From Bacillus sp. AFS015802 (GTDB lineage Bacteria; Bacillota; Bacilli; Bacillales; Bacillaceae_B): 55,233 bases of DNA. This document shows positions 16,712 through 25,834 of this stretch, one piece after another (position 1 is the first letter of the stretch; each line of letters opens with the position of its first letter). Location: assembly GCF_002561455.1 (NCBI RefSeq), contig NZ_NTUP01000061.1, forward strand, positions 10,780 to 66,012, in the 5' to 3' direction. The notes beneath the pieces are model-generated. The model did no database searches, was not told the DNA's origin, and saw only the letters and a program-made list of their open reading frames with translations. The position numbers and the translations under genes are program-made.

Positions 16712-17515
16712 TTACAAAATATATCCCAGCGCTTTCAAGCGGCTTTCAATGAAAATCTTTGAGTATTCATAGATTTCTTCTCTTTCCGGTTCGTTATAAA
16801 TTTCATGATAGCACTTTGGCCATTCTTTGTAATGCATTTCAGATAAAGACAGCTCATTGAACCATTTTTTCACGATTTTCTTATCGACGATCTTATCGTC
16901 ACCCGCCTGCATCACAAGCAACGGGACGTCGGGCATCTTTTCCAGGTTGGCAAATGCTGCTTTCATGGCCTGTACGAGCTCCCTGTACCAGCGGACAGAC
17001 ACTTTGGTTATATACAGTGTGTCATTACTGTCGATTTCGCGGACATCGGCATTCCGTGTCGCCATATCAATTGTCAACCCTGATGGGAACTTCACCATCG
17101 GAGCGATTTTATTTAACCCGAGTGACAAAAGCTCGACCGGTTTGGCCGGGGTCGTCACCAATCCAAGACACGGGGAGGATAAGATGACACCGGCTACGTT
17201 CACATGGGATTCCTGCAGGAGGCGGACTGCTATTAGCCCGCCCATACTATGACCGATCACAAAGACAGGCAATTCGAATTGATAGGCTGCCTGCACCCAG
17301 TCCTTCACTTCCACAATGTATTCATCAAAGGAATCGATATGTCCCCTTTGACTTCGGGACGTCATTCCCTGACCGGGTAAATCACCCATGACGACGTGAA
17401 AGCCCGATGAACGCCACATTTCAATGAGCCAACCGTATCTGCCATGGTGTTCCATAGCGCCATGAATGATGACGATGACTGCCTTTGCCTCTTGATCTGA
17501 TTCCCATTTCCACAT
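16712..17515 (-). CDS. ytpA: Alpha/beta hydrolase YtpA (lysophospholipase)
   Basis: 267-residue serine hydrolase. GHSMGG places the nucleophile at Ser90, with HGAMEHHGRY near residue 18 as the oxyanion-hole region and a late His near the end (CYHEIYNEP). B. subtilis YtpA is a phospholipase that makes the lysophospholipid antibiotic bacilysocin. AAAGGAGGATTTGCC directly precedes the ATG at 17515; a longer open frame to 17641 would overlap the divergent ytoA start and lacks a ribosome site. First gene of the ytpA-ytpB pair. Confidence 0.92.
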   Translation of the reverse strand: MWKWESDQEAKAVIVIIHGAMEHHGRYGWLIEMWRSSGFHVVMGDLPGQGMTSRSQRGHIDSFDEYIVEVKDWVQAAYQFELPVFVIGHSMGGLIAVRLLQESHVNVAGVILSSPCLGLVTTPAKPVELLSLGLNKIAPMVKFPSGLTIDMATRNADVREIDSNDTLYITKVSVRWYRELVQAMKAAFANLEKMPDVPLLVMQAGDDKIVDKKIVKKWFNELSLSEMHYKEWPKCYHEIYNEPEREEIYEYSKIFIESRLKALGYIL

Positions 17516-17599
17516 GGCAAATCCTCCTTTATAGTTCTCTATATGAATGAATTCTGCTACCATTATTATAATAAATATTAGTGAAAGGGGTAGTGAAAA

Positions 17600-18115
17600 A
17601 TGCTCTATCCGTATTATGATAAAAAACCGGTGATCGCCCATTCGGCTTTCATCGCCGATTATGTGACCATCTCTGGTGACGTTGAGATCGGAGAAGAATC
17701 AAGTATCTGGTTCAACACCGTCATCAGGGGGGACGTCGCCCCGACTAAAATCGGTGATAAAGTAAATATACAGGATAACTCGATCCTTCATCAGAGTCCA
17801 AATAACCCTCTTATCCTTGAAGATGAAGTGACCGTCGGCCATGGGGTGATCCTCCATAGCTGCAAGATCAGGAAAAAGGCGTTGATCGGCATGGGATCGA
17901 TCATCCTCGACAATGCCGAGATAGGCGAAGGAGCCTTTATCGGAGCCGGAAGCCTTGTCCCCCAAGGGAAGGTCATCCCTCCCAATACCCTCGCATTCGG
18001 ACGGCCGGCAAAAGTCGTGAGGGAGCTGAATGAGCACGACATCAGTGAAATGAAGCGCATCTCAAGGGAATACGCAGAAAAAGGTCAGTATTATAAAAGC
18101 ATCAAACCGTTTTAA
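17600..18115 (+). CDS. ytoA: Gamma-class carbonic anhydrase-like protein YtoA
   Basis: 171-residue left-handed beta-helix protein built from hexapeptide repeats ([LIV]GxxxxI pattern through residues 12-140). His64, His81 and His86 occupy the positions of the zinc ligands of gamma-carbonic anhydrases, and the GDVAPTKIGDKVNIQDNSILH stretch contains the conserved core. Whether YtoA hydrates CO2 or is only structurally related is not settled. AAAGGGG lies upstream of the ATG. Divergent from ytpA, with 84 bp between starts. Confidence 0.92.
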   Translation: MLYPYYDKKPVIAHSAFIADYVTISGDVEIGEESSIWFNTVIRGDVAPTKIGDKVNIQDNSILHQSPNNPLILEDEVTVGHGVILHSCKIRKKALIGMGSIILDNAEIGEGAFIGAGSLVPQGKVIPPNTLAFGRPAKVVRELNEHDISEMKRISREYAEKGQYYKSIKPF

Positions 18116-18213
18116 CTTCCTATACTTGGGATACCCCATCCATCCCCGGAATACTCATGGAAGATTTTCTTGACGGTCCGACGCCCGACAGAAACCAACC
18201 CGGAATGCAGTCA

Positions 18214-18250
18214 CGAAAAAAGACCAACACCCTAAAAAGTGTTGGTCTCT
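18214..18250 (-). terminator. Terminator of metK
   Basis: AGACCAACAC (18221-18230) and GTGTTGGTCT (18239-18248) form a 10-bp stem with an 8-base loop; on the minus strand TTTTTT follows. It starts 12 bp after the metK stop. Confidence 0.9.
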
Positions 18251-18261
18251 TCTATCTTCCC

Positions 18262-19464
18262 TTATTCGCCCAGTGCTTCTGCTTTTAATGCTTCCGCTTT
18301 GTTTGTGCGTTCCCAAGGAAGATCGATGTCATTGCGGCCGAAGTGTCCGTAAGCAGCTGTCTGCTTGTAGATCGGACGACGAAGGTCGAGCATCTTGATG
18401 ATTCCTGCTGGACGAAGGTCAAAGTTATTGCTCACAACGTCAATTAACACATCTTCTGATACTTTTCCTGTTCCAAATGTATCAACGGAGATGGATACGG
18501 GCTTCGCAACCCCGATTGCATACGCTAATTGCACTTCGCACTTCTCGGCAAGTCCCGCTGCCACGATGTTCTTCGCAACATAACGTGCTGCATAAGCTGC
18601 TGAACGGTCCACTTTCGTTGCATCCTTACCAGAGAATGCCCCGCCACCGTGACGTGCGTATCCGCCGTATGTGTCAACGATGATTTTACGTCCTGTAAGT
18701 CCCGCATCACCTTGTGGTCCGCCGATTACGAAACGGCCAGTCGGATTGATGAAGTATTTAGTCTGTTCATCGATCAATTCTTTCGGTACAACCGGATCGA
18801 TGACATATTCTTTCAGGTTACGCTGGATTTGCTCAAGCGTCACTTCCGGGTGATGCTGAGTGGAAATAACGATCGTGTCGATGCGGACAGGCTTATCGTT
18901 TTCATCATATTCAACGGTTACTTGCGTTTTCCCATCCGGACGCAGGTAAGGAAGGATTTCTTCTTTACGAACTTCCGTTAAGCGGCGGGAGATTTTGTGC
19001 GCAAGGGAAATCGGAAGAGGCATAAGCTCTTTCGTTTCATTACAAGCGAATCCAAACATCAGTCCTTGGTCACCTGCACCGATTGCATCGATTTCTTCAT
19101 CCGTCATTTGACCTTCACGTGCTTCAAGAGCCTGGTCGACACCTTGAGCGATATCGGCAGACTGCTCATCGATGGAAGTCAGCACCGCACACGTTTCAGC
19201 ATCAAATCCGTATTTTGCACGAGTATAGCCGATTTCACGGATCGTTTCACGGACGATTTTCGGAATATCGACATACGTATTTGTTGTAATTTCACCTGCA
19301 ACCAGAACAAGACCCGTTGTAACAGATGTTTCACACGCTACACGCGCATTCGGATCGTTGGTAAGAATTGCATCAAGAATTGAATCAGAGATTTGGTCAC
19401 AAATTTTATCTGGATGTCCTTCGGTTACGGACTCAGATGTAAACAGACGACGTTTAGTTGACAT
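18262..19464 (-). CDS. metK: S-adenosylmethionine synthetase
   Basis: Methionine adenosyltransferase of 400 residues, the family length, making SAM from methionine and ATP. GHPDK is at residues 16-20, with GAGDQG near residue 118 and the GGGAFSGKD phosphate loop present. The ATG has AAGGAGG 7 bases upstream; the preceding TTG codon is less well placed. A SAM-I riboswitch in the leader should shut off expression when SAM is plentiful. Monocistronic and convergent with ytoA. Confidence 0.98.
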   Translation of the reverse strand: MSTKRRLFTSESVTEGHPDKICDQISDSILDAILTNDPNARVACETSVTTGLVLVAGEITTNTYVDIPKIVRETIREIGYTRAKYGFDAETCAVLTSIDEQSADIAQGVDQALEAREGQMTDEEIDAIGAGDQGLMFGFACNETKELMPLPISLAHKISRRLTEVRKEEILPYLRPDGKTQVTVEYDENDKPVRIDTIVISTQHHPEVTLEQIQRNLKEYVIDPVVPKELIDEQTKYFINPTGRFVIGGPQGDAGLTGRKIIVDTYGGYARHGGGAFSGKDATKVDRSAAYAARYVAKNIVAAGLAEKCEVQLAYAIGVAKPVSISVDTFGTGKVSEDVLIDVVSNNFDLRPAGIIKMLDLRRPIYKQTAAYGHFGRNDIDLPWERTNKAEALKAEALGE

Positions 19465-19615
19465 CAAGGTTCCTCCTTAAGCATATTTGTCGGAAATACT
19501 TCCAACAAAGCAGTAAACAGATACGGTACTCATTTCCCTAAGTAGTATGAAGTAAACATGATTCTTTTATAAATAAATCATGATTTATGTGCATGTGGTC
19601 CACTATAAACAGAAA

Positions 19616-19818
19616 AAACCCTTCCTCGGGAAAAATTCAGAGGAAAGGTTTCAGATCATAGCCGCGCCTTTTCTCTCTTATCGTTCAAGGTTTTAGAGAC
19701 CTTGCCTCAGTTTAGCACCTTCGCTTAATCGGATCGTTTAAGAAATGCGATCCATTCACTATTTAGCAGGTTGCTGGGTTTCATAGGGTCTGCTCCCTCC
19801 ACCAGCTCAGGATAAGAG
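19616..19818 (-). promoter_or_regulatory. SAM-I (S-box) riboswitch of metK
   Basis: On the minus strand the aptamer opens with CTTATCCTGAGCTGGTGGAG, continues with GGGAGCAGACCCTATGAAACC and CAGCAACC, then AAGGTGCTAA, and closes with the P1 complement GATAAGAG (aptamer about 19673-19818). A terminator hairpin (AAACCTTTCCTCTG / CGAGGAAGGGTTT, with T-run) lies at 19616-19653. These are the conserved S-box elements; SAM binding should favour termination before metK. Confidence 0.96.
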
Positions 19819-19835
19819 TATCCGTTCAAGGAACA

Positions 19836-19864
19836 ATGATAACGTTTAGGACAAGAGGTGTCAA
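19836..19864 (-). promoter_or_regulatory. Sigma-A promoter of metK
   Basis: Minus strand: perfect -35 TTGACA (19859-19864), 17-bp spacer and -10 TATCAT (19836-19841), placed so that transcription starts just ahead of the S-box aptamer. Confidence 0.88.
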
Positions 19865-20063
19865 CTTTTTTTCGAATGTAAGGTTTAACCATTCATTGGC
19901 CCCTTTATTAGCCTTCAACCCGCACTTCTCATTGAAATAACCTAATGGGGGTCATCAGGCTAACCATTCCATTGTCCATGTCATATATATAAGAAGAAAC
20001 AAGCTTTATTCGGTTGAAAAATGTGACAAAATGAAGACACATTATAAAATTAAATAAATAGTA

Positions 20064-20091
20064 TAGACTAATAGCTTGATTGTGTTATACT
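20064..20091 (+). promoter_or_regulatory. Promoter of pckA with overlapping CcpN-type operator
   Basis: A -10 TATACT (20086-20091) has a TAGACT hexamer 16 bp upstream. The sequence TGTGTTATACT at 20081-20091 matches the CcpN consensus TRTGHYATAYW at every position and covers the -10. CcpN represses gluconeogenic pckA and gapB in B. subtilis when glucose is present, so the same control is plausible here. The rest of the 19865-20063 gap shows nothing I can assign. Confidence 0.65.
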
Positions 20092-20147
20092 ATTTTTGTA
20101 AAGTAAACGATACCATTTAAATAAATTTATATAAAGGAAGGGTTCGA

Positions 20148-21737
20148 ATGAATTCAGTGAGCATGTCTAATGAATTAACGGAATTACTTAATGGTCAAAA
20201 CATCCAGGAACAATTATCTGTTTCTCAACTAGTCGAAAAGGTCCTTCAACGAAATGAAGGCGTTTTAACTTCATCAGGTGCAATCAGAGCAGAAACTGGT
20301 AAATACACAGGACGCTCTCCTAAAGATAAATTTATTGTAGAAGAACCAACGACGAAAGATAAAATCGAATGGGGTTCTGTCAATCAGCCGATCTCATCGG
20401 AATCATTCGATAAATTATATACGAAAGTCATCGAATACTTAAAAGAAAAAGAAGAAGTATTTTCATTTAAAGGGTTCGCAGGTGCCGACCCGAAACATAG
20501 ACTGCCGATCCAGGTGATCAATGAATTTGCCTGGCATAATCTGTTTGCCCATCAATTATTCATTCGCCCGGAAACAGAAGAGTTGAAAGATCATCAATCC
20601 GAATTCACCGTCATTTCAGCACCGAACTTCAAGGCTGATCCGGAAGTCGATGGTACACACTCTGAAACGTTCATCATCGTTTCATTTGAAAAAAGAATCG
20701 TATTGATCGGCGGAACGGAATATGCCGGTGAAATGAAGAAGTCGATCTTCTCTGTCATGAACTATGTACTGCCTGAATCCGATATCCTGTCCATGCACTG
20801 TTCTTCAAACGTCGGACGCGAAGGCGATGTCGCGTTGTTCTTCGGATTATCCGGTACTGGTAAAACGACTTTATCCGCAGATCCGAACCGCCGTTTGATC
20901 GGTGATGATGAGCACGGATGGTCCCCGAACGGTGTATTCAATATCGAAGGCGGCTGCTATGCTAAATGTATCGGATTGACACGTGAGAAGGAGCCACAGA
21001 TTTTCGATGCGATCCGTTTCGGTTCCGTACTTGAAAATGTCGTTCTGGATGACATGTCCCGCATCCCGGATTATGATGATAACACTTTAACAGAAAACAC
21101 GCGTGCTGCCTACCCCCTTCAAGCGATGGAAAACATCGTGGAGCCAAGTATCGCAGGACACCCAAATACGATTGTATTCCTGACAGCTGATGCATTCGGC
21201 GTATTACCTCCGATCAGCAAGCTGACAAAAGAACAGGCAATGTATCATTTCTTAAGTGGATATACATCAAAGCTTGCAGGTACTGAGCGTGGAATCACTT
21301 CACCGCAAGCAACTTTCTCCACTTGCTTTGGATCTCCATTCCTTCCGCTTCCTGCCACTCGTTACGCAGAAATGCTCGGGAAGAAGATCGATGAGCACAA
21401 TGCACAGGTATTCTTGGTGAACACTGGATGGACCGGTGGAGAATACGGTGTCGGAAACCGCATGAAGCTTTCTTACACCCGTGCCATGATTCAAGCCGCT
21501 CTTGAAGGCGAGCTGACGAATGTTGAAACGGCGACAGATGAAATATTCGGCCTGAACATCCCGGTTCACGTCCCTGGTGTTCCAGACGAAGTGCTTCAGC
21601 CTAAGAAGACCTGGTCCAATGAATCCGCTTATGAAGCGAAGGCAAAAGAACTTGCTCACAAGTTCAACGAGAACTTCAAAAAATTCTCAAACGTCCCTTC
21701 TGACATCGAACAAAAAGGCGGCCCGTCCGTTCAATAA
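20148..21737 (+). CDS. pckA: Phosphoenolpyruvate carboxykinase (ATP)
   Basis: 529-residue ATP-dependent PEPCK converting oxaloacetate to phosphoenolpyruvate, the entry step of gluconeogenesis. The kinase P-loop GLSGTGKTT is at residues 233-241, followed by the [17 protein letters not shown] metal- and oxaloacetate-binding region. Length matches the bacterial ATP form rather than the longer GTP form. AAGGAAGGG precedes the ATG. Monocistronic, divergent from metK as in B. subtilis, and probably glucose-repressed through CcpN. Confidence 0.98.
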   Translation: MNSVSMSNELTELLNGQNIQEQLSVSQLVEKVLQRNEGVLTSSGAIRAETGKYTGRSPKDKFIVEEPTTKDKIEWGSVNQPISSESFDKLYTKVIEYLKEKEEVFSFKGFAGADPKHRLPIQVINEFAWHNLFAHQLFIRPETEELKDHQSEFTVISAPNFKADPEVDGTHSETFIIVSFEKRIVLIGGTEYAGEMKKSIFSVMNYVLPESDILSMHCSSNVGREGDVALFFGLSGTGKTTLSADPNRRLIGDDEHGWSPNGVFNIEGGCYAKCIGLTREKEPQIFDAIRFGSVLENVVLDDMSRIPDYDDNTLTENTRAAYPLQAMENIVEPSIAGHPNTIVFLTADAFGVLPPISKLTKEQAMYHFLSGYTSKLAGTERGITSPQATFSTCFGSPFLPLPATRYAEMLGKKIDEHNAQVFLVNTGWTGGEYGVGNRMKLSYTRAMIQAALEGELTNVETATDEIFGLNIPVHVPGVPDEVLQPKKTWSNESAYEAKAKELAHKFNENFKKFSNVPSDIEQKGGPSVQ

Positions 21738-21750
21738 ATCAGCCTGACAT

Positions 21751-21790
21751 ACAAAGGTCCGTCCCTCAACCACGAGGGACGGACCTTTGT
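21751..21790. repeat. GGGACGGACC palindrome, copy 4 (between pckA and a small membrane protein gene)
   Basis: 17-bp perfect arms (ACAAAGGTCCGTCCCTC at 21751-21767 and its complement at 21774-21790) around a 6-base loop. Here the half-sites are in the opposite order to copies 1-3. It lies 13 bp after the pckA stop and 5 bp from the convergent stop at 21796. T-runs are weak on both sides. Confidence 0.88.
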
Positions 21791-21795
21791 TATGG

Positions 21796-21945
21796 TTATA
21801 GCCCTTTTTTCCGGCCGGTGATTCTGTTGAATAAGAATACGACAACGGCGATTATCAGTAGAACATGTATGACGGCTCCACCGATTTTAAAGATCAATCC
21901 CAGTAACCAAAGAACTAATAAAATTCCGATGATGGTCCAAAGCAT
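21796..21945 (-). CDS. Small membrane protein, lmo0937 family
   Basis: 49-residue protein made almost entirely of two hydrophobic segments with a central KIGG turn and a basic C-terminal tail (RITGRKKGL). The opening MLWTIIGILLVLWLLG is characteristic of the lmo0937 family found in many Firmicutes; its function is unknown. AAGGAGGAG lies upstream of the ATG. Transcribed alone, convergent with pckA. Confidence 0.85.
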   Translation of the reverse strand: MLWTIIGILLVLWLLGLIFKIGGAVIHVLLIIAVVVFLFNRITGRKKGL

Positions 21946-22113
21946 ATGTGCTCCTCCTTATAACTGTTCTTGCTCCTAAGTTTCCCTAATAGCCGGATTT
22001 TAAAACCATTACCAATTCCCTATCCTGTTTTCTGATTTTACGCAAAAATAACACTTTACTAAATATTACTAATTTTGGTATGATAATGATTAAATTTTAC
22101 AGGGGGAATAGAG

Positions 22114-22905
22114 ATGATCAGACAGCTTACAGAAAAAGATCATGACTTATGCCAGCAGCTTATTCAACAACAGCCTGCTGAAAATTTATTCATTATCGGG
22201 GACATTGAAGCCTTTGGGTATGAACAGGATTTCCAGAAAATCTGGGGAGATTTTGATGAGGATGGAAACTTAAGGGGGATTCTTCTAAAATACCGTGAAA
22301 ACTTCATTCCGTATTCCATGGGGGAATTTGATGCAGAAGGATTTGCCGCGATCATCAACGGGACGGAAGACTACAGCATCGTTTCAGGATTAAAACGGAT
22401 CGTCACTGAAGTTGAACCCTACCTATCAAGAAAGATCGATTCGAAAAGACATATGTTTTATGCCAAATGCGATAGTACCTCTTCCATGGAAGACCGGGAC
22501 CTGCCCCATGTGAAAGAGGCCAGGATTCCTGATTTACCGCAACTGGTAGAGCTTTTAAACGCTATCACTGAATTCAGCGGAGGAAGTTTTACAGTGGAGA
22601 AACGAAAGCACGGGATGGAAAAAGGGGTTGCCCGCAGCTACTTCGTGGAACAAGATGGAAAATTTGTTTCTTCCGCATCCACTACGGCAGAAAACAGCAT
22701 GTCCGCCATGATCGTCGCTGTATGCACCCACCCCGGGTATAAGAAAAAGGGATATGCGACAGAGTGCATGACAAAGCTTTGCAGGGATGTTCTAAACGAA
22801 GGGAAAGAGCTTTGCCTTTTCTATGATAATCCTGAAGCAGGAAAAATATATAAGCGTATTGGATTTAAGGATATCGGGTACTGGTCCATGTATAAATTCC
22901 AATAA
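22114..22905 (+). CDS. GNAT-family N-acetyltransferase
   Basis: 263-residue protein with a C-terminal GNAT fold: AVCTHPGYKKKGYATECM (around residues 208-225) is the acetyl-CoA-binding motif A, and FYDNPEAGKIYKRIGF the closing motif B. The N-terminal half resembles the extra domain of tandem GNAT proteins but lacks a clear CoA motif. The acceptor is unknown. GGGGG lies 7 bases before the ATG. Single gene with a shared terminator towards bioY. Confidence 0.85.
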   Translation: MIRQLTEKDHDLCQQLIQQQPAENLFIIGDIEAFGYEQDFQKIWGDFDEDGNLRGILLKYRENFIPYSMGEFDAEGFAAIINGTEDYSIVSGLKRIVTEVEPYLSRKIDSKRHMFYAKCDSTSSMEDRDLPHVKEARIPDLPQLVELLNAITEFSGGSFTVEKRKHGMEKGVARSYFVEQDGKFVSSASTTAENSMSAMIVAVCTHPGYKKKGYATECMTKLCRDVLNEGKELCLFYDNPEAGKIYKRIGFKDIGYWSMYKFQ

Positions 22906-22942
22906 AAAAAGTGGATTCCTAAACAATAGGAGTCCACTTTTT
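22906..22942. terminator. Bidirectional terminator between GNAT gene and bioY
   Basis: AAAAAGTGGA and TCCACTTTTT pair, extended by TCCT/AGGA, with T-runs on both strands. The two flanking genes converge on it. Confidence 0.9.
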
Positions 22943-22943
22943 C

Positions 22944-23504
22944 TTATGCGGCCACTTTCCGATTCTGAATTAATTTCGCCTGGACCAAACGCTTTCTTAC
23001 CGTAATGCCAATCCAGCTTGCGAGGAATGCTTTGATCAGGCCGACTACGATAAACGGGTATACTCCCGCTGCCATGGCCTGGCTCCAGCCAAGGTCCGCC
23101 ACATATTTCAGTTGAATGGTACCCAGGATCAGTGTGATAATCATTCCAACCGTATTGGCGATCATCGCCATCGGAATCGAGAACTTCGTTTTTTCAAGTA
23201 TAAGACCCGTAAAGAACGCAGCGACGATAAACCCGAAAATATATCCTCCGGTCGGGCCTACAAGTACTTGTGCCCCACCGCTGAAGCCGGCAAACACAGG
23301 CACACCTACAGCACCGAGTGCCGCGTAGCAAATCAAGGACAATGCACCGTATCTGCTTCCAAGAATCGTAGCCGTGATCCCGACAGCCAGGGTTTGTCCG
23401 CTGATGGGAACAAGTGGAAGCGGTATTTCAATCTGGGCGAAGATCCCTGTCATCGCCGCAAAGATGGCACAGTGAATGAGCATCCTCAATTTTTCTCCAT
23501 TCAT
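22944..23504 (-). CDS. bioY: Biotin transporter BioY (ECF substrate-binding subunit)
   Basis: 186-residue integral membrane S component of a biotin ECF transporter, with about six hydrophobic helices. The signature GPTGGYIFGF is present, along with the N-terminal IPLPLVPISGQTLAVG segment, both typical of BioY. It works alone or with the shared EcfAAT module encoded elsewhere. AAAGGGGG lies ahead of the ATG at 23504; the open frame extends 13 codons upstream into a BirA-type operator and is rejected. Expression is probably repressed by BirA when biotin is sufficient. Confidence 0.93.
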   Translation of the reverse strand: MNGEKLRMLIHCAIFAAMTGIFAQIEIPLPLVPISGQTLAVGITATILGSRYGALSLICYAALGAVGVPVFAGFSGGAQVLVGPTGGYIFGFIVAAFFTGLILEKTKFSIPMAMIANTVGMIITLILGTIQLKYVADLGWSQAMAAGVYPFIVVGLIKAFLASWIGITVRKRLVQAKLIQNRKVAA

Positions 23505-23524
23505 GTTCAAATCCCCCTTTTGTA

Positions 23525-23553
23525 TGTAAACTTCATATATCAATAAGTTTACA
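23525..23553. promoter_or_regulatory. BirA-type operator of bioY
   Basis: Perfect inverted repeat TGTAAAC (23525-23531), 15-base spacer, GTTTACA (23547-23553). Half-site and spacing resemble biotin-repressor operators of Firmicutes, and the location directly ahead of bioY is as expected. Confidence 0.8.
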
Positions 23554-23627
23554 CAAATTAAAGGGATTATGGAAGAACAATTTCTCTTCCCTGAATGCCT
23601 TTCTCTTTGGTTTAGAGTGAACAGGAA

Positions 23628-24320
23628 TTAACGCATTATCTTTTCCTTGACTGCTTTCACCTTCACAGGGTCGATCCCCGACTCATAACTTCCATTCATG
23701 CGTACCCCTGAACCGAAATGATATTCCTTTGCATGCAACGTTCTGTGTATTCCCTCGATATTTTCCAAAGTAAGGCCCGATCCGGGCATGATAACCGGTC
23801 CGGAAACTGCCTCGACGTCCTGCATCTTTTTGATTATGCCCACCCCTTCACTCACACTTTCTTGGCCACCTGAGGTGAGGACCCGATCAATTTTTAAATC
23901 GGTTCGGCAAAGGGTCTTATAAAGGGCAACCGGGTCGTTGGAAGCGTCAATGGCCCGGTGAAAGGTGACGGACTGTTTTCCGGCCGCTTTTACGACCTTC
24001 CTTAATGCATCCTGGTCCAGCTCTCCATCAACCGTCAAAGCCCCAAATACGATTCCCTGGACTCCAATCTGATGAAAGGTCTCCAATTGATTCATCATTT
24101 CCATAAGCCCGGTTCTTCCATAGGAAAACGACTTACTGTGGGGACGCAGCATGACCTGGACAGGAACGGAAACAGCCTCGATGACTCTTTCAATCATTTG
24201 ATAGGAAGGTGTCAGTCCCCCCTCTTGTATGACGGATACCAATTCAAGCCTGTCCGCTCCGGAAGCTTCTGCCACTCTCGCATCTTCCTCATTTAATACA
24301 ATCACTTCCAATTTACTCAT
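23628..24320 (-). CDS. cutC: Copper homeostasis protein CutC
   Basis: 230-residue TIM-barrel protein of the CutC family. Recognisable segments are GADRLELVSVIQEGGLTPS at the N-terminus, the MLRPHSKSFSY region, and FHRAIDAS in the middle. CutC was named for copper tolerance in E. coli, but a direct copper role is disputed and the fold suggests an enzyme. AAGGAGTAATCATC precedes the ATG. Monocistronic; the adjacent genes do not suggest copper handling. Confidence 0.92.
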   Translation of the reverse strand: MSKLEVIVLNEEDARVAEASGADRLELVSVIQEGGLTPSYQMIERVIEAVSVPVQVMLRPHSKSFSYGRTGLMEMMNQLETFHQIGVQGIVFGALTVDGELDQDALRKVVKAAGKQSVTFHRAIDASNDPVALYKTLCRTDLKIDRVLTSGGQESVSEGVGIIKKMQDVEAVSGPVIMPGSGLTLENIEGIHRTLHAKEYHFGSGVRMNGSYESGIDPVKVKAVKEKIMR

Positions 24321-24461
24321 GATGATTACTCCTTACGTCATAGTGTTCCTTTTACTCTATCATAAGTGGAAATGAAATCGGATTGTCCAAAAAAAGAAAC
24401 ATGTTACCGTACAACCCTGAATATCCTTTGAATATGTGCGGAAGGAAAAAGGAGGAGAAAC

Positions 24462-24794
24462 ATGAAGCGCCTGATTTTTTTACTACTATGTGTGTTCGTG
24501 TTAAGTGCATGCGGGGAGAAAAAACCTGCATCCTATGAATTATGCGGATATGGGGATATGATGGTCGTGAATGACAAGGAGTACGTGAAAGTATCTGCCG
24601 AGAAGAAACTGACCCTCGACCAAAAGGTGGGATCCATCAAAGAAAAGATCGAAACCAAGTACCATCCCGTCAATGATTTTACAGCCAATACACTGGCGGA
24701 AGGGACACCCATTTATAGTGTGAAGGACCACAAGAACTATCTTATCGCACAAACAAAGGATAACCGCTATCTTTTATATGAGGAAATCAACTGA
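24462..24794 (+). CDS. Small lipoprotein of unknown function
   Basis: 110-residue protein with a type II signal peptide: basic start, hydrophobic core and lipobox LSAC with the lipidated Cys at residue 17. The mature part is about 93 residues, Lys-rich, with alternating beta-like stretches and one further Cys near residue 28. I do not recognise a family. AAAGGAGGAG precedes the ATG. It is a single gene between cutC and ytmA, closed by a strong terminator. Confidence 0.8.
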   Translation: MKRLIFLLLCVFVLSACGEKKPASYELCGYGDMMVVNDKEYVKVSAEKKLTLDQKVGSIKEKIETKYHPVNDFTANTLAEGTPIYSVKDHKNYLIAQTKDNRYLLYEEIN

Positions 24795-24836
24795 AAAAGA
24801 GGGCTGTAAGCGTCTGTTTACAGCCCTCTTTTTTTC
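24794..24836. terminator. Bidirectional terminator
   Basis: AAAAAGAGGGCTGTAA and TTTACAGCCCTCTTTTTTT form a long stem between the lipoprotein gene and the convergent ytmA; T-runs occur on both strands. Confidence 0.92.
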
Positions 24837-24848
24837 TATTCATAACGC

Positions 24849-25631
24849 CTATTGATCCTTCATCCAGGAACAGAGCATGGAAACGATCTGTTGGTTCTTT
24901 CTGGGAGGGAAATAGTGCGTATACTCTTTGAAGTAATAGGAGGAGACCGGTTTTCCGAGCTCCCTCAATCTCTTTTCCAATCGATAAGCATGGTCGACAG
25001 AAACGTTCCGGTCTTTTTCCCCATGAATGATCAATACCGGTGCATCCAGGTACTCGAGTGAGTATAGAGGGGTGCGCCATTCATATCGTTCGGGTACTTT
25101 ATTGGGGCTCCCCCCGATCACTCGCTTCATCATCCTGCGAAGATCCTTCCTCTCGTCATAGGTCAGGAACATATCCGACACGCCTCCCCACGTGACGACG
25201 GAGGTGACGTCCCTTGATTCAATCCCTGCCATCAATGCCATGACACCGCCCCTGGAAAAGCCGAATACGTGAATTCTGTCCGGTGCTGCGGCTGAATGGT
25301 TTTTCAATAATTCAATGCCGGATATAGCATCTTCCCGGTCGTCCCCTGCAAAATCCTCATTCCCTTCTCCCCCAAGATTCCCCCTGTAAAATGGTGCAAA
25401 TACAATGAAGCCGTGAGAAGCGAATTGAGCGATCCGCGCCGGCCTCACCATCCCGACACCCTTGATTCCTCCTCTTAAATAAAGAAAACCGTCGTACTCC
25501 CCCTTAAGGGCTGGCTCTGCTAATAATCCCTTCACCCTGAGCCCGGATGATATATACGTGACCTCATATAACTCCACATGTGGGTTTGGCGAGGGAAACA
25601 ATGTTTTCTTCACAATCGTTCCGTTCTTCAT
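24849..25631 (-). CDS. ytmA: Alpha/beta hydrolase YtmA (prolyl oligopeptidase-like)
   Basis: 260-residue serine hydrolase with the S9-peptidase-like fold. GFSRGG gives the nucleophile Ser126, HGEKDRNVSVDHA the Asp region, and the late EYTHYF the catalytic His. No signal peptide, so cytosolic; substrate unknown. Its place just before the ytlACD transporter matches the B. subtilis order. AGGAAGAGAAT lies before the ATG. Confidence 0.87.
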   Translation of the reverse strand: MKNGTIVKKTLFPSPNPHVELYEVTYISSGLRVKGLLAEPALKGEYDGFLYLRGGIKGVGMVRPARIAQFASHGFIVFAPFYRGNLGGEGNEDFAGDDREDAISGIELLKNHSAAAPDRIHVFGFSRGGVMALMAGIESRDVTSVVTWGGVSDMFLTYDERKDLRRMMKRVIGGSPNKVPERYEWRTPLYSLEYLDAPVLIIHGEKDRNVSVDHAYRLEKRLRELGKPVSSYYFKEYTHYFPPRKNQQIVSMLCSWMKDQ

Positions 25632-25834
25632 ATTCTCTTCCTTTCAAAACGTGCAATGGGTATTCACACATTTTTTTACTCTACATAGAATATTTTAGCA
25701 AATCTAAATAGGCGATGTGAAATAGAGCTTTTCATCACCATCCTACCCTGCCGCCTGATAGATAAACAAAGTGAAGAGAGTTGCACTCATCCTGAACATT
25801 GATATTCAAAGAAGATCAGAGGAGGAAGATTGAA

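Noticed and set aside
17516..17641. N-terminal extension of ytpA with a hydrophobic stretch that could be read as a signal anchor
   Set aside because: The strong SD lies directly before the internal ATG at 17515, and the extension runs into the divergent ytoA start.
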